From: an uncultured Dehalococcoidia bacterium
GTDB lineage: Bacteria > Chloroflexota > Dehalococcoidia > Lucifugimonadales > G958296245
DNA length: 64,000 bases
Direction: 5' to 3'
Assembly (NCBI GenBank): GCA_958296245.1
Contig: OY282458.1
Coordinates: 372,001 to 436,000, forward strand
This document shows positions 33,729 to 43,086 of this stretch, in pieces (within the stretch, counting starts at the first letter, position 1; each line of letters begins with the position of its first letter). The position numbers and the translations under genes are program-made. The notes under the pieces are model-generated. The model did no database searches. It saw only the letters and a list, made by a program, of their open reading frames with translations, and was not told the origin of the DNA.

Positions 33729-34931
33729 TCACCCCCTGTTCGTGTTGGTCCGGCCTTGCCGGATATGCGACCTGGAGCGCCGGCGTGAATCGAGCCATTT
33801 CCGCTTCTGGCAGCGGCGGGTCTTCTCGTCGGGGGGCGCGAACCTGCGATGGAATGATGTCCGGAGCGCCTCGAACTCACCGTTGACGATTGCCTGTCTC
33901 ATGTCGGACATTAGCCTTAGCACGAATTGCAGGTTGTGTATCGTAGCCAGCCGGTACGCCAGTATCTCCTTCGCCCGGAACAGGTGGTGCAGGTAAGCGG
34001 CCGAGAAGTTGGAGCAAGTGTAGCAGGTGCAGCAGGGGTCGACCGGCTGCTCTTGGGTCCTGAACGGGCTCGTGTCCACGTTCACCCTGCCGCTGCTGAC
34101 GAACAGGGCGCCGTTGCGGGCGATGCGCGTCGGCAGCACGCAGTCGAACATGTCGACGCCCCGCGCGACGCATTCGACCAGGTCTTCCGGCGACCCGACC
34201 CCCATCAAGTATCTGGGTGAGTCCTCGGGGAGCAGGCCGGCCGTGAGCCCGGCAACGTGATGCATTTCGGACTTGGGCTCGCCCACGCTCAGGCCGCCGA
34301 TGGCGTAGCCGGGGAATCCGATGGCCGCGATTTCCCCAACTGACCGCTCGCGTAGGTCCGGGTCGAGGCCGCCTTGGACTATCCCGAACAGCATCTGCCC
34401 GGCCCTTGTATGCGCCGCCTTCGAGCGCTCGGCCCACCGCGTGGTCTGTCGGGCGGCAGCATCCACGGACTGGCGTCCGTCCGTCGCGGGCGGGCAGACG
34501 TCGAGGGGCATGATTATGTCAGCGCCCAATCCCTGTTGGTGCTCCACCGCCGCTTCAGGCGTGAACGTGTGCGTGCTGCCGTCGACGTGGGACTTGAAGA
34601 CGATGGCGTCCTCCGTGATCTTTCTGAGGTGCTTCAAGCTGAAGCCCTGGAAGCCGCCGCTGTCCGTCAATATGGGGGCGTCCCAACCCATGAAGCCGTG
34701 CAGCCCGCCTAGCCGTTCTATCACGTTGACCCCGGGGCGCAGGTAGAGGTGGTAGGTGTTGCCCAGCACGATGCCGGCGCCCATGTCCCGGAGGTCGCGG
34801 GTGTCTACCGCCTTGACGGAACCTTGTGTGGCGACCGGCATGAAGGCCGGGGTCTGAAGGGGGCCGTGGGTGGTGTGCAGTATCCCCGCCCGTGCGCGGC
34901 CATCCGTCGCCGCAATGCCAAACACACTCAT
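33729..34931 (-). CDS. tgt: Queuine tRNA-ribosyltransferase
   Basis: A 400-residue tRNA-guanine transglycosylase, which swaps G34 of certain tRNAs for preQ1 on the way to queuosine. Characteristic segments are LTDSGGFQ (substrate base and catalytic Asp), GIVQGG, GGLSVGEPK, FDCVLPTR with the nucleophile Asp, and the zinc site CCTCYTCSNFSAAYLHHLF. The last 25 residues are Arg/Lys-rich and unusual. It lies 8 bp after the tauE-like gene, inside the long minus-strand run; no queuosine-synthesis genes are near. Confidence 0.95.
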   Translation of the reverse strand: MSVFGIAATDGRARAGILHTTHGPLQTPAFMPVATQGSVKAVDTRDLRDMGAGIVLGNTYHLYLRPGVNVIERLGGLHGFMGWDAPILTDSGGFQGFSLKHLRKITEDAIVFKSHVDGSTHTFTPEAAVEHQQGLGADIIMPLDVCPPATDGRQSVDAAARQTTRWAERSKAAHTRAGQMLFGIVQGGLDPDLRERSVGEIAAIGFPGYAIGGLSVGEPKSEMHHVAGLTAGLLPEDSPRYLMGVGSPEDLVECVARGVDMFDCVLPTRIARNGALFVSSGRVNVDTSPFRTQEQPVDPCCTCYTCSNFSAAYLHHLFRAKEILAYRLATIHNLQFVLRLMSDMRQAIVNGEFEALRTSFHRRFAPPDEKTRRCQKRKWLDSRRRSRSHIRQGRTNTNRG

Positions 34932-34939
34932 AGCGTCCG

Positions 34940-35764
34940 CTACGATTGGAATAGGGCTTGGATCAGCAGCCGCAGGCCTATGACTACAAGCACCAGCGCC
35001 AGCAACTTGATGATCCAGCTTGCCCGGACGGTGGCCGCCAACTTTGCGCCTATCTGCCCGCCGACCACCATTCCGACGCCCACCCAGAAGACCATAGGAT
35101 ACCAGTTCACGTTGTGAAGGGATGCATGCACCGCAGCGCCTGCCGTGGCGTAGAAGGCCATTGCGAACATTGACGTGGCGACGGCCACGCGGGCCGGGAA
35201 CCCGAAGGCCGCCACGAGCACCGGGGTCCGAATGTATCCGCCTCCGGTGCCGAAGAGCGCCGACACGAACCCGAGCGCCGCGTTGAATGCGGCGGCCAGC
35301 GGCTCGCTGTACTCGTATTCGAAGACTTGGCCCTTCTCCGCTTCGATGCGGCGCTTGACCACTCCAAGACGTACCATACTTCTAGGCGCGGCGCGCTCCG
35401 GCTCACCGTACCCGGCAGTGAGTAGCCGCACGGCAAGGCCGAGGATCAGCAGGCCAAGCAGGACCCGGTATACGCCGCCTGCCAGCGACTCGACCACGAA
35501 GGGGGCGAGAGTCGAGCCGGGTATGGCAGCCAAGCCGAGTAGTAAGCCCCCTCGCCGGTCGACGAGTCCCTTTAGGAGGTAGGAGGGCGAGCTCGTGATG
35601 GCGTTGAGAGCTACCAGGGTCAACGACGTCCCGGCTACGATGGGCGGCTCCGTGTCGGTGAGGATTAAGAGTAGGGGCACCAGAACGACGCCCCCGCCGG
35701 CGCCGACGGCTGCGCCAAAGGCCCCCGTGCTCAGTCCAAGAAGCGTTAGCCACGGCCAGCTCAC
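34940..35764 (-). CDS. TauE/SafE-family membrane exporter
   Basis: A 274-residue membrane protein with about eight helices in two similar halves: GAFGAAVGAGGGVVLVPLL near residue 15 and ALFGTGGGYIRTPVLVAAF near 165. These Gly-rich repeats define the sulfite/sulfonate exporter family (TauE/SafE, formerly DUF81). The substrate is probably a sulfur-containing or organic anion. The GTG start overlaps the aroKB stop as GTGA, so translation is coupled although no functional link to the shikimate genes is apparent. Confidence 0.88.
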   Translation of the reverse strand: MSWPWLTLLGLSTGAFGAAVGAGGGVVLVPLLLILTDTEPPIVAGTSLTLVALNAITSSPSYLLKGLVDRRGGLLLGLAAIPGSTLAPFVVESLAGGVYRVLLGLLILGLAVRLLTAGYGEPERAAPRSMVRLGVVKRRIEAEKGQVFEYEYSEPLAAAFNAALGFVSALFGTGGGYIRTPVLVAAFGFPARVAVATSMFAMAFYATAGAAVHASLHNVNWYPMVFWVGVGMVVGGQIGAKLAATVRASWIIKLLALVLVVIGLRLLIQALFQS

Positions 35765-37437
35765 GCTTCACGGTTCCCGCTCAGGACGACGTCGAGGGCT
35801 TCATCGACGAGATCCGGGGGGACGTCCGCGCGGGTAACGGCCCTGCCGATACCGTCCAGCAGCACCCACCGCACCGAGCCCGCCGTGGTCTTCTTGTCCA
35901 TGGACATGGCGTTGCGTATCGCCTCCCGGTCCAACCCGCCGGCGGATACGGGTAGGCCGTATGAGGTCAGGACGGTCCGCTGGCGCTCCACCTCTGCGCC
36001 TGTCAGCGTGCCCATGCCCATGCTGAGGTGCGCGGCAGCCGTCATGCCGAGGCTTACGGCCTCGCCGTGCAGGAACCGCGAGTAGCCGGTGGCCGCCTCG
36101 ATGGCGTGTCCGACGGTATGCCCGTAGTTCAGCAGAACACGCACGCCCAAGGTCTCCCTCTCGTCCGATGATACGGCGTCGGCCTTGATCGCCGCGCTCC
36201 GCCGGATCAAGTCCGTCGCCACCGTCGGATCCAACGCCATGACCGCTTCCCTCTCCTCCTCGAACCGGCGGAACAAGCCTTCGTCCATGATCAGCCCGTG
36301 CTTGATGGCCTCCGCCCACCCCGACCTGAGCTCGCGGTCAGGCAGCGACGCCAGGGTCTCGACGTCGGAGAGCACGAGTTTGGGTTGGTAGAAAGCCCCG
36401 ACGAGGTTCTTACCCTGCGGCAGGTCCACAGCCGTCTTGCCGCCGATGGAGGCGTCCATCATAGCCAGCATCGTGGTGGGGACCTGTGCGAAGGCGATGC
36501 CTCTCAAGTAGGTGGCGGCGACGAACCCGGCGAGGTCCCCAACTATCCCGCCCCCCACGGCCAGCACCATGTGCCCCCTCTCGGCCCTGAGCCCGGCCAG
36601 CCAGCCGTAGAGGGTGTTCGCCATCTCTAGCGTCTTGCTCCTCTCGCCGGGGGGGAGCGTGAAGATGTGCGCCGGAATGCCGCCGGCCTCCAGCGCGATT
36701 TGGGCGTTCCGGCCATGCCGATAGGCGCCGCGGTCGGTGATGACGTAGGCGGCGCCTGGCGAGGCTGCCTCCTTGACCCGCTCCGGCAGCTCGCCGAGTG
36801 TCCCCCAGCCGACCCAGATCGGGTAGTCTCCCGAGGAGGTGCGCACGGTTGCGGCAAGGTCGCCGCGCACGTGGGTGGAAGCCGCGCTCCGCCGTGACGT
36901 CATCCCCCACGCCTCGACGACCTGATCCGCAGCCTCCCGCGGGGTCAACGCGTCGGTATGCACGGTCCAGTGGGCAAGGGCGTAGCAGCCCTGCCGCTGT
37001 GACTTCAGGGAACGGATGCGGTCCAGTACGCCGCCGCCCAGCAATGGCCGGACCTCCGGCTCCTCAGCGACGCGATCCTGGGCATTGAGCCGGCTCCGTA
37101 TCGTTTCGGGCCTCGCCTCGAGACAGACGACGAGCCCCGCCGCTTCCATGAGCCGGCGGTTGGACTCGTCCATGACGACGCCTCCGCCGGTCGAGACGAC
37201 CTGCATTTCGCGCCGGCACGCCTCGGCGAGGCTCCGGCGCTCCAGTTCGCGGAACCGCGCCTCCGAATCATCCCGGAAGATGGCGTCGATACTCTTTCCA
37301 GCCGCGCGGACGATTTCCGCGTCCGTGTCGACGTAGCGCCAGCCCAGCCGGCGGGCAACTTCACGGCCCACGGTGGACTTGCCGGTACCCGAGAAACCCG
37401 TAAGGAAGATGTTGTGCAGTTGCTGTTTGGAAACCAT
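35761..37437 (-). CDS. aroKB: Fused shikimate kinase / 3-dehydroquinate synthase
   Basis: A 558-residue bifunctional enzyme of aromatic amino-acid synthesis. Residues 1-170 are shikimate kinase: GFSGTGKSTVGR (P-loop), VDTDAEI, RELERRSL and the GGGVV motif. Residues about 190-550 are dehydroquinate synthase: VGGGIVGDLAGFVAATYLRG (NAD and metal region), KTAVDLPQGKN, KHGLIMD and NYGHTVGHAIE with zinc-binding His. Fusion of steps 5 and 2 of the pathway is known in some bacteria. aroE lies 123 bp upstream, so these genes form a shikimate unit. Confidence 0.95.
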   Translation of the reverse strand: MVSKQQLHNIFLTGFSGTGKSTVGREVARRLGWRYVDTDAEIVRAAGKSIDAIFRDDSEARFRELERRSLAEACRREMQVVSTGGGVVMDESNRRLMEAAGLVVCLEARPETIRSRLNAQDRVAEEPEVRPLLGGGVLDRIRSLKSQRQGCYALAHWTVHTDALTPREAADQVVEAWGMTSRRSAASTHVRGDLAATVRTSSGDYPIWVGWGTLGELPERVKEAASPGAAYVITDRGAYRHGRNAQIALEAGGIPAHIFTLPPGERSKTLEMANTLYGWLAGLRAERGHMVLAVGGGIVGDLAGFVAATYLRGIAFAQVPTTMLAMMDASIGGKTAVDLPQGKNLVGAFYQPKLVLSDVETLASLPDRELRSGWAEAIKHGLIMDEGLFRRFEEEREAVMALDPTVATDLIRRSAAIKADAVSSDERETLGVRVLLNYGHTVGHAIEAATGYSRFLHGEAVSLGMTAAAHLSMGMGTLTGAEVERQRTVLTSYGLPVSAGGLDREAIRNAMSMDKKTTAGSVRWVLLDGIGRAVTRADVPPDLVDEALDVVLSGNREA

Positions 37438-37560
37438 CTCAAGAGCCTGGCGGCCCTACGTACTTTGAGGCGAGGATTAGCCGAGGCTGACGTGATTGCA
37501 CGACGATACCGGTAGTGCTTGGGAAGTGGTGTTCACGCATCACGGAAAAGGGGCCTCATC

Positions 37561-38478
37561 CTACTTCCGGGCTTCCTGGGACGCCAGGGCCTCTTGGGAG
37601 GCGCGGTACATTACGCCCACCGGTGGGGATTTCCGCGTCCATAGCTCGAAGGCGGCTGCCCCCTGCAGGACCAGCATCCACAGGCCGCCCAGCGCCTGCG
37701 CGCCCGCCCTCTTCGCCGCCGCCAGAAGGGGGGTCTCTGCCGGGGTGTACACCATATCGTAGACTAGGGAGCCGGGCTTTATCAGTTGCACGTCGAAGGG
37801 CGCGGCGCCCTCGTCGGGTCCGTGCCTCATGCCGATGGAGGTCGCGTTGACGATCAGATCGGCGTTGCGGACGGTCGCAGCCAGGGCCGGGTCCTGCATT
37901 GCCATTGCGCTCACGGAGCCGCCGCCTGGCGAAACCGCGCCCGCAAGGGACTGGGCTCGGGCTAGGGTCCGGTTGGCGATGGTCAGCGGCGTCACGCCCT
38001 CCCGCGCGAGTCCGAAGGCCGCTGCCCTCGCTGCTCCGCCGGCGCCCAGCAGGAGCGCAGAACTGCCCCTGGGTTCGAATCCGGCCTTCTCCTTCAGACT
38101 GGTCATGAACCCGTAGGCGTCGGTATTGTATCCCATCAGCGTGGAGCCGTCCTTGACTACGGTATTGACTGCGCCTATGGACGCTGCCCACGGGTCGACT
38201 CCGTCCAGGTGGAGCAGGGCGGTTTCCTTGTACGGGATGGTGACGTTGGCGCCGAGGAACTCGCCGCCGCGCAATCCGTTCAGCGCCTCCGGCAGCCGCC
38301 GGGGCGGGACGGGCATGGTCGTGTATTCCGCCGGCAGCGCGAGGTGGTCGAGAGCGGCCTGCTGGAAAGCCGGGGAGATGGAGTGCCCCAGGGGATACCC
38401 TATGAGCACCAGCCGCTGTTTACGACGAGACACAGGGACGCGCCAAGGGTTCAGCGGCTCATGACCGGCGAGAGTCAA
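37561..38478 (-). CDS. aroE: Shikimate dehydrogenase
   Basis: A 305-residue NADPH-dependent enzyme reducing 3-dehydroshikimate to shikimate. GYPLGHSISPAF binds shikimate, NVTIPYKE contains the catalytic Lys, GAVNT and GYNTDAYG complete the site, GAGGAARA is the NADPH loop, and LQGAAAFELWT is the typical end. From the ATG at 38478 it overlaps the end of ruvX by 20 bp; a GTG at 38433, just before the first conserved strand, is an alternative start. Confidence 0.93.
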   Translation of the reverse strand: MTLAGHEPLNPWRVPVSRRKQRLVLIGYPLGHSISPAFQQAALDHLALPAEYTTMPVPPRRLPEALNGLRGGEFLGANVTIPYKETALLHLDGVDPWAASIGAVNTVVKDGSTLMGYNTDAYGFMTSLKEKAGFEPRGSSALLLGAGGAARAAAFGLAREGVTPLTIANRTLARAQSLAGAVSPGGGSVSAMAMQDPALAATVRNADLIVNATSIGMRHGPDEGAAPFDVQLIKPGSLVYDMVYTPAETPLLAAAKRAGAQALGGLWMLVLQGAAAFELWTRKSPPVGVMYRASQEALASQEARK

Positions 38479-38872
38479 TGTAGGACTGTAGGATCACTGC
38501 CGCCGCCGCTGCGTCGAGGCGCCCTCGCTCCTTGGGCCGTTTGCCGCCTGCCTCGGCGATGAGGCGCCCAGCCTCCAAGGTAGAGTAGCGTTCGTCGACC
38601 GCTTCCACGGGTATATCGGTCTCTGCGGCCAGCTTTGCAGCGAAGCGCGCGACCTTTTGGGCCTGCGGGCCCATTGCTCCCGATAGAGAAATTGGCATAC
38701 CTACGACGATCTGCTCTACCTGCTGCTCTGAAGCCGCCGCCAGAATCGTCTCGATGTCGCGGGCGTGGCTGGTGTGTCCGATCGTCGTCAATGGGGTCGC
38801 CAGCGACTCCCCGGAGTCGCACGTAGCGAGACCTATGCGCCTGTCGCCCACGTCCAACGCCAACATTCTCAA
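38459..38872 (-). CDS. ruvX: Putative pre-16S rRNA nuclease / Holliday junction resolvase-like (YqgF)
   Basis: A 137-residue RNase H-fold nuclease of the YqgF/RuvX family. LALDVGDRRIGLA near the start, the central VVGMPISLSG and the end DERYSTLEA ... DAAAAAVILQSYID carry the acidic active-site residues. Members mature 16S rRNA in E. coli. The TTG start overlaps the alaS stop (TTGA); the in-frame ATG two codons on is an alternative. The alaS-yqgF order is widespread and supports the call. Confidence 0.93.
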   Translation of the reverse strand: MRMLALDVGDRRIGLATCDSGESLATPLTTIGHTSHARDIETILAAASEQQVEQIVVGMPISLSGAMGPQAQKVARFAAKLAAETDIPVEAVDERYSTLEAGRLIAEAGGKRPKERGRLDAAAAAVILQSYIDSRRS

Positions 38873-41520
38873 CGGCCTTCCGCCCTCTCACGCACCAAAT
38901 GATGCACCATGCCGAGGGCCTCGTCCAGCGCGTCCGCGCGGCGTCCGCCGGCTTGGGCCATGTCCGGCCGCCCGCCGCCGCCGCCGCCGATGGCCTTGGC
39001 CGCTCGCTTGACGATGTCCGACGCGTTGTGGCCCCTGGCGACTAGGTCCGGGGTTACCATAGCTACCAGGGCGGGCCGCTCGTCAACCACGGCGCCCAGC
39101 ACCACCACGCCGCTGACGAGCTTGTCCCTCAGCCAGTCTCCCATGTCGCGCAGAGCGTCCACGTTGGACGCCTCTACGCTGCGCGCGATTACGGCGACGC
39201 CGTCGACGTCCTGCTTTAGGTCCAACAGGCCGTGCGCCGATTGGGCCGACACGCGCCGCTCCAACATTTCGTTCGCTCTGCGGGCCGCGTCTAGATCGTC
39301 CAGCAGGCCCTTCACCCGGTCTTCGACGCCTTCGACGCCGGTGTTCAGCAGGGCCGCGACGGTCGATTGGGCCGAGAACCGGTCCCTGACCACTCGTTCG
39401 GCGCCCCGGCCGCTGACGGCCTCTATTCGTCTGAGCCCGGACCCGATGCTGGACTCGCCGAGGACGTATACGGCGCCCAGTTCGCCGGTCCGCCTGACGT
39501 GAGTACCGCCGCAGACCTCGAAACTAAAGGTTGCGCCATTGGCGATCTCCACCAGTCGGACGGTGTCGTCATACTTATCGCCAAAGAAGGCCAGCGCGCC
39601 GCGCTCCATAGCGCGGGCGTAGGTGTCCTCGCTCTTGTGTATGGTGACGTTCTCCCTGATCTTCTCGTTCACGAGGTACTGCGCCTGTTCCAACTCCTCG
39701 CCGGTTACGGCCTCTCCGTGGCTGAAGTCGAACCTCAGCCGGTCGGGAGCGACAAGGGACCCCGCCTGCCTCACGTGCGGGCCGAGCACCTGGCGCAGGG
39801 CCGCGTGCAGCATGTGGGTGGCCGTATGGTTCCGGGCGGTGTCCTGCCTGCGAACGGGGTCTGCGTGCGCGTCCACCGTATCCCCAACTGCAACCGCGCC
39901 CTGCGAGACTTTGCCGAAATGGGCTATGAGCCCGGGCATCACGGTCTGCGTGTCGTGGACGTCTATCCTGCCGCCTGGCCCTGCCAGCACGCCGGCGTCT
40001 CCGACCTGTCCGCCGCCTTCGGGATAGAACGGGGTTTCCAACAGGACCACGTCGACGCTTGCGCCATCAGTGACGTGGTCGACTATCCGGTCCTCTGAAA
40101 TCAGGCCGACCACGACGGAACCGGCGGCGACGGCATCATGGCCCAAGAAGGCCGTCGAGCCGACGCCCAATCCCTCGTACAGCCTGATTCTGGCACGGTC
40201 TCCGCCGAAGCGGGCAGCAGCCCTGCCGCGCTGGCGTTGAGCCTCCATCTCGCGCTCGAACCCTTCGACGTCGACCTCCAAGCCCCGCTCGCGGGCGATC
40301 TCCTGCGTGATCTCCACCGGGAAGCCGTGTGTGTCCCACAGGCGGAAGACGAGATCTCCGGGGACCTCTCCGCCTTCATCGAGCGCGTCGCTCAACACCG
40401 CGTAGCCGCTCTTGAATGCCTGCTGGAATCTCTTCTCCTCCAGGTCTAGCACAGTGAGCACGAACTCCCGGTGGTCTCGCAGCTCACGGTACGCCGAGCC
40501 CATCCTATTGATGACGACGCGGGCTATTTCGCCCAAAAACGGATCATCGAGGCCCAGCCGTCTGCCGAACCGGATGGCCCTCCTTACGACGCGGCGCAGC
40601 ACGTATCCGCGCCCCTCGTTGGCTGGCACGACGCCGTCGGCAATCAGAAAAGCCGCGCTGCGCGCGTGCTCGGCAACAACCCGCATCGCGTAGTCGTCGT
40701 TGTGGTCGGCGCCGTACTCTTTATCCGCGACGTCCTCGACCCGCTCTATCAGCGGCTTGAACAGGTCGGTGTCGTAGATGTCGCGGGCGTCCTGCAGCAC
40801 GACCGCCAGCCGCTCCAGACCCATCCCGGTGTCGATGCCGGTAGAAGGCAGCAGCGTCCGCGCCCCGTCCAAGTGGTGGTAGAACTGCATGAACACAAGG
40901 TTCCAGAGCTCGACGAAACGGTCGCACGCGTCTTCGGAGCCGGGCAACGTATTGGCGCAGTTGGGCCCGCAATCCGGCTTCAGACATCCCCGCCCGGGGC
41001 CGAAGTCGTAGTGGAGCTCGGCACAGGGCCCGGTAGGCCCCTCGAGTCCGGCGGGACCCCACCAGTTATCTTCGTCTCCGAACCGGGATATCCGCTCGGC
41101 GGGGATGCCCGCCTGCTGCCATAGCTCGAAGGTCTCGTCGTCCGAATGGTGCACCGTGGCGGAGAACCGCTCCCGGGGCAGGCCCATCACCTCTGTGAGG
41201 CATTCCAGCGCATAATGGACGGCGCCTTCCTTGAAGTAGTCGCCTATGCTGAAGTTCCCGAGCATCTCGAACATCGTTAGGTGAGTCGCGTCGCCGACCT
41301 CGTCGATGTCCACCGCGCGGAATGACTTCTGCGAACTGCTCAGCCTTCGGTTAGGGGGCGTCGACTCGCCGGCGAAATAGGGTTTGAACTGCACCATGCC
41401 GGCGGTGGTAAGCAGCAAGGTCGGGTCGCCGACCGGGATTAGGGATGAACTGGCTGTGCGAAGGTGGCCCTTGGACTCGAAATAGCTCAGGAAAGACTCT
41501 CGGATCTCGTCGCTGTTCAT
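38869..41520 (-). CDS. alaS: Alanine-tRNA ligase
   Basis: An 883-residue AlaRS, cytoplasmic. The N-terminal catalytic domain begins SDEIRESFLSYFESKGH and contains TAGMVQFKPYF; the middle editing domain has HTATHMLHAALR and VCGGTHVRRTGEL with an intact zinc site, unlike the stand-alone AlaX at 4.1 kb; the C-Ala domain ends with the Gly-rich GGGGGGRPDMAQAGG. ATG at 41520 is preferred to 41559, because GGTGAGAG lies before it and it matches family N-termini. It heads the long minus-strand run and overlaps ruvX. Confidence 0.96.
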   Translation of the reverse strand: MNSDEIRESFLSYFESKGHLRTASSSLIPVGDPTLLLTTAGMVQFKPYFAGESTPPNRRLSSSQKSFRAVDIDEVGDATHLTMFEMLGNFSIGDYFKEGAVHYALECLTEVMGLPRERFSATVHHSDDETFELWQQAGIPAERISRFGDEDNWWGPAGLEGPTGPCAELHYDFGPGRGCLKPDCGPNCANTLPGSEDACDRFVELWNLVFMQFYHHLDGARTLLPSTGIDTGMGLERLAVVLQDARDIYDTDLFKPLIERVEDVADKEYGADHNDDYAMRVVAEHARSAAFLIADGVVPANEGRGYVLRRVVRRAIRFGRRLGLDDPFLGEIARVVINRMGSAYRELRDHREFVLTVLDLEEKRFQQAFKSGYAVLSDALDEGGEVPGDLVFRLWDTHGFPVEITQEIARERGLEVDVEGFEREMEAQRQRGRAAARFGGDRARIRLYEGLGVGSTAFLGHDAVAAGSVVVGLISEDRIVDHVTDGASVDVVLLETPFYPEGGGQVGDAGVLAGPGGRIDVHDTQTVMPGLIAHFGKVSQGAVAVGDTVDAHADPVRRQDTARNHTATHMLHAALRQVLGPHVRQAGSLVAPDRLRFDFSHGEAVTGEELEQAQYLVNEKIRENVTIHKSEDTYARAMERGALAFFGDKYDDTVRLVEIANGATFSFEVCGGTHVRRTGELGAVYVLGESSIGSGLRRIEAVSGRGAERVVRDRFSAQSTVAALLNTGVEGVEDRVKGLLDDLDAARRANEMLERRVSAQSAHGLLDLKQDVDGVAVIARSVEASNVDALRDMGDWLRDKLVSGVVVLGAVVDERPALVAMVTPDLVARGHNASDIVKRAAKAIGGGGGGRPDMAQAGGRRADALDEALGMVHHLVRERAEGR

Positions 41521-41558
41521 ATCTCTCACCGAAATTGGCGGGTCAGGATGATGCAGCA

Positions 41559-41567
41559 ATCATAGCA
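41559..41567 (-). promoter_or_regulatory. Extended -10 promoter of alaS
   Basis: On the minus strand TG-C-TATGAT lies about 40 bases before the alaS start. No clear -35. Just beyond it (41596-41648) is a degraded right end of the MITE family (CTCGCCAAGTCCGGCAGTTGC). Confidence 0.4.
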
Positions 41568-41656
41568 TCTCATCGGGAACAGCATCGCGGCGGCAATGAT
41601 GAACAGGGGAGGGCGGGCCCCTGCGTCTCTCGCCAAGTCCGGCAGTTGCTCACGGT

Positions 41657-41674
41657 GATACCATAGCCTTCATG
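41657..41674 (+). promoter_or_regulatory. Leaderless-type extended -10 of the second MFS gene
   Basis: TG-A-TACCAT (-10 at 41659-41664) is followed after seven bases by the ATG at 41672, the same geometry as at 13.95 kb. No ribosome site precedes the ATG. Confidence 0.45.
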
Positions 41675-42901
41675 CGCTCCCGGCTGCTTGCCTTCCGCCG
41701 TCTGCACTACGGCTGGGTCATAGTGGCTATCCTCTTCTTAGGCGCAGGGCTGAACATAGGCGCAGGCACCTATGCGTTCGGCCTTTTCGTCGAGCCCCTA
41801 GAGAACACCTTCGGCTGGTCTCGCTCAGCCGTGAGCGCCTCACTGTCCTTCGCGGCCATAGGCTCTCTGACCTCTCCTCTGCTGGGCCGGTTCATGGACA
41901 GGCACGGGGCGAGGCCGGTCTTCATCGCGTCGCTCCTAGTGATGGGGACCAGCTTCCTGCTACGTCCGCTGATGGGGGAGCTGTGGCACTGGTACGCGCT
42001 GAGCTTCCTCCAGTTCGTATTCTCGCCCGGGGCCAGCCCGCTGCCCATCGGTAGGCTGGTGGCCATATGGTTCCCCCGAAGCCGCGGCAGGGTGATGGGC
42101 ATGACCATAATGGGGAACAACTTCGGCGGGGCCACGGTGCCGATAGTCACGTGGCTGGTGATCGTGAACGCCTCGTGGGAGGCGGCCTACGTCGTCTACG
42201 CGGCCATAGCGGGCTCAATCGCACTGCTTGGGCTATCCCTGGTGCACGAGGGCCGCCCCGGCGGCGTCGACGCGGCGGCGCCGCCGGGCCGCGCAGCGCC
42301 CCCGGGCGCCGCCCTTACGGGCTGGACGGTCGGCGAGGCGCTGCGCACGCCGACCTTCTACGCGATAACGGTCGCCACAACGCTGGCGATGTTCACCTAC
42401 AGTGGGGTCTTGCCCTGGGTCAGCGCCCATCTGGCTAACGAGGGGATGTCGGCGGAGCTTGCGGCGCGCGCCATGACGGTGGTCGCGCTGGCGGGCATGA
42501 CGGGGAAGGCGGTCTTCGGGTCCCTGGCGGATCGGATAACGGCGCGCCGTGCGATGATGCTGTCCTTGACCGGCCAGGTGGTCTTCATACTGCTGATGGT
42601 CGCCTATCCGACGCCCCCGCTGATATGGCTGGCCGTGCCGCTGTTCGGCCTGTCGATGGGCGCATTCGGGGTACTGGTAACTCTGATCGCCCAAGAGGCG
42701 TTCGGGGTGAAGTTCTTCGGCAGCATCTCCGGTCTCATCAACATGCCGTCGGTAACGTCGCTGGTAGCGGGGCCGCTGATCGCCGGGGTCTCTTTCGATC
42801 TGTCGAACAGCTACGGCCCCGGCTTTCTAGCCGTAGCCGCCATGTTCGTGGTCGCGATTATCGCCCTTACGCAGGCTAAGCCGGCTGCGCGGCCGTCGTA
42901 G
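41672..42901 (+). CDS. MFS transporter (monocarboxylate / OFA-like)
   Basis: A 409-residue inner-membrane carrier with about 12 helices. Signature loops are GRFMDRHGARPVF after helix 2 and GSLADRITARRAM in the second half; WFPRSRGRVMGMTIMGNNFG is typical of the MCT/OFA branch. An organic acid is the likely substrate. It is a paralogue of the carrier at 14 kb. The 185 bp to the next gene contain no further gene; GATACAAT at about 43002-43009 may be a -10 element for that gene. Confidence 0.85.
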   Translation: MRSRLLAFRRLHYGWVIVAILFLGAGLNIGAGTYAFGLFVEPLENTFGWSRSAVSASLSFAAIGSLTSPLLGRFMDRHGARPVFIASLLVMGTSFLLRPLMGELWHWYALSFLQFVFSPGASPLPIGRLVAIWFPRSRGRVMGMTIMGNNFGGATVPIVTWLVIVNASWEAAYVVYAAIAGSIALLGLSLVHEGRPGGVDAAAPPGRAAPPGAALTGWTVGEALRTPTFYAITVATTLAMFTYSGVLPWVSAHLANEGMSAELAARAMTVVALAGMTGKAVFGSLADRITARRAMMLSLTGQVVFILLMVAYPTPPLIWLAVPLFGLSMGAFGVLVTLIAQEAFGVKFFGSISGLINMPSVTSLVAGPLIAGVSFDLSNSYGPGFLAVAAMFVVAIIALTQAKPAARPS

Positions 42902-43086
42902 GGGCTGATACACGCCAATGACGGGAAGCGAGGTCTTGGGTGCGACGATAGCATGGCCCTGGTTTTCCCAGTGTAGGCTGGTCGAACCGGATTGAGCCTT
43001 CCTGATACAATTCATGGCGCCGGGGGCGTCCGTGCAGGCGGTGCGGTTTCGGAGTTGCCGGGGGCCGGAGCGTAAGGAGAGAGCCG

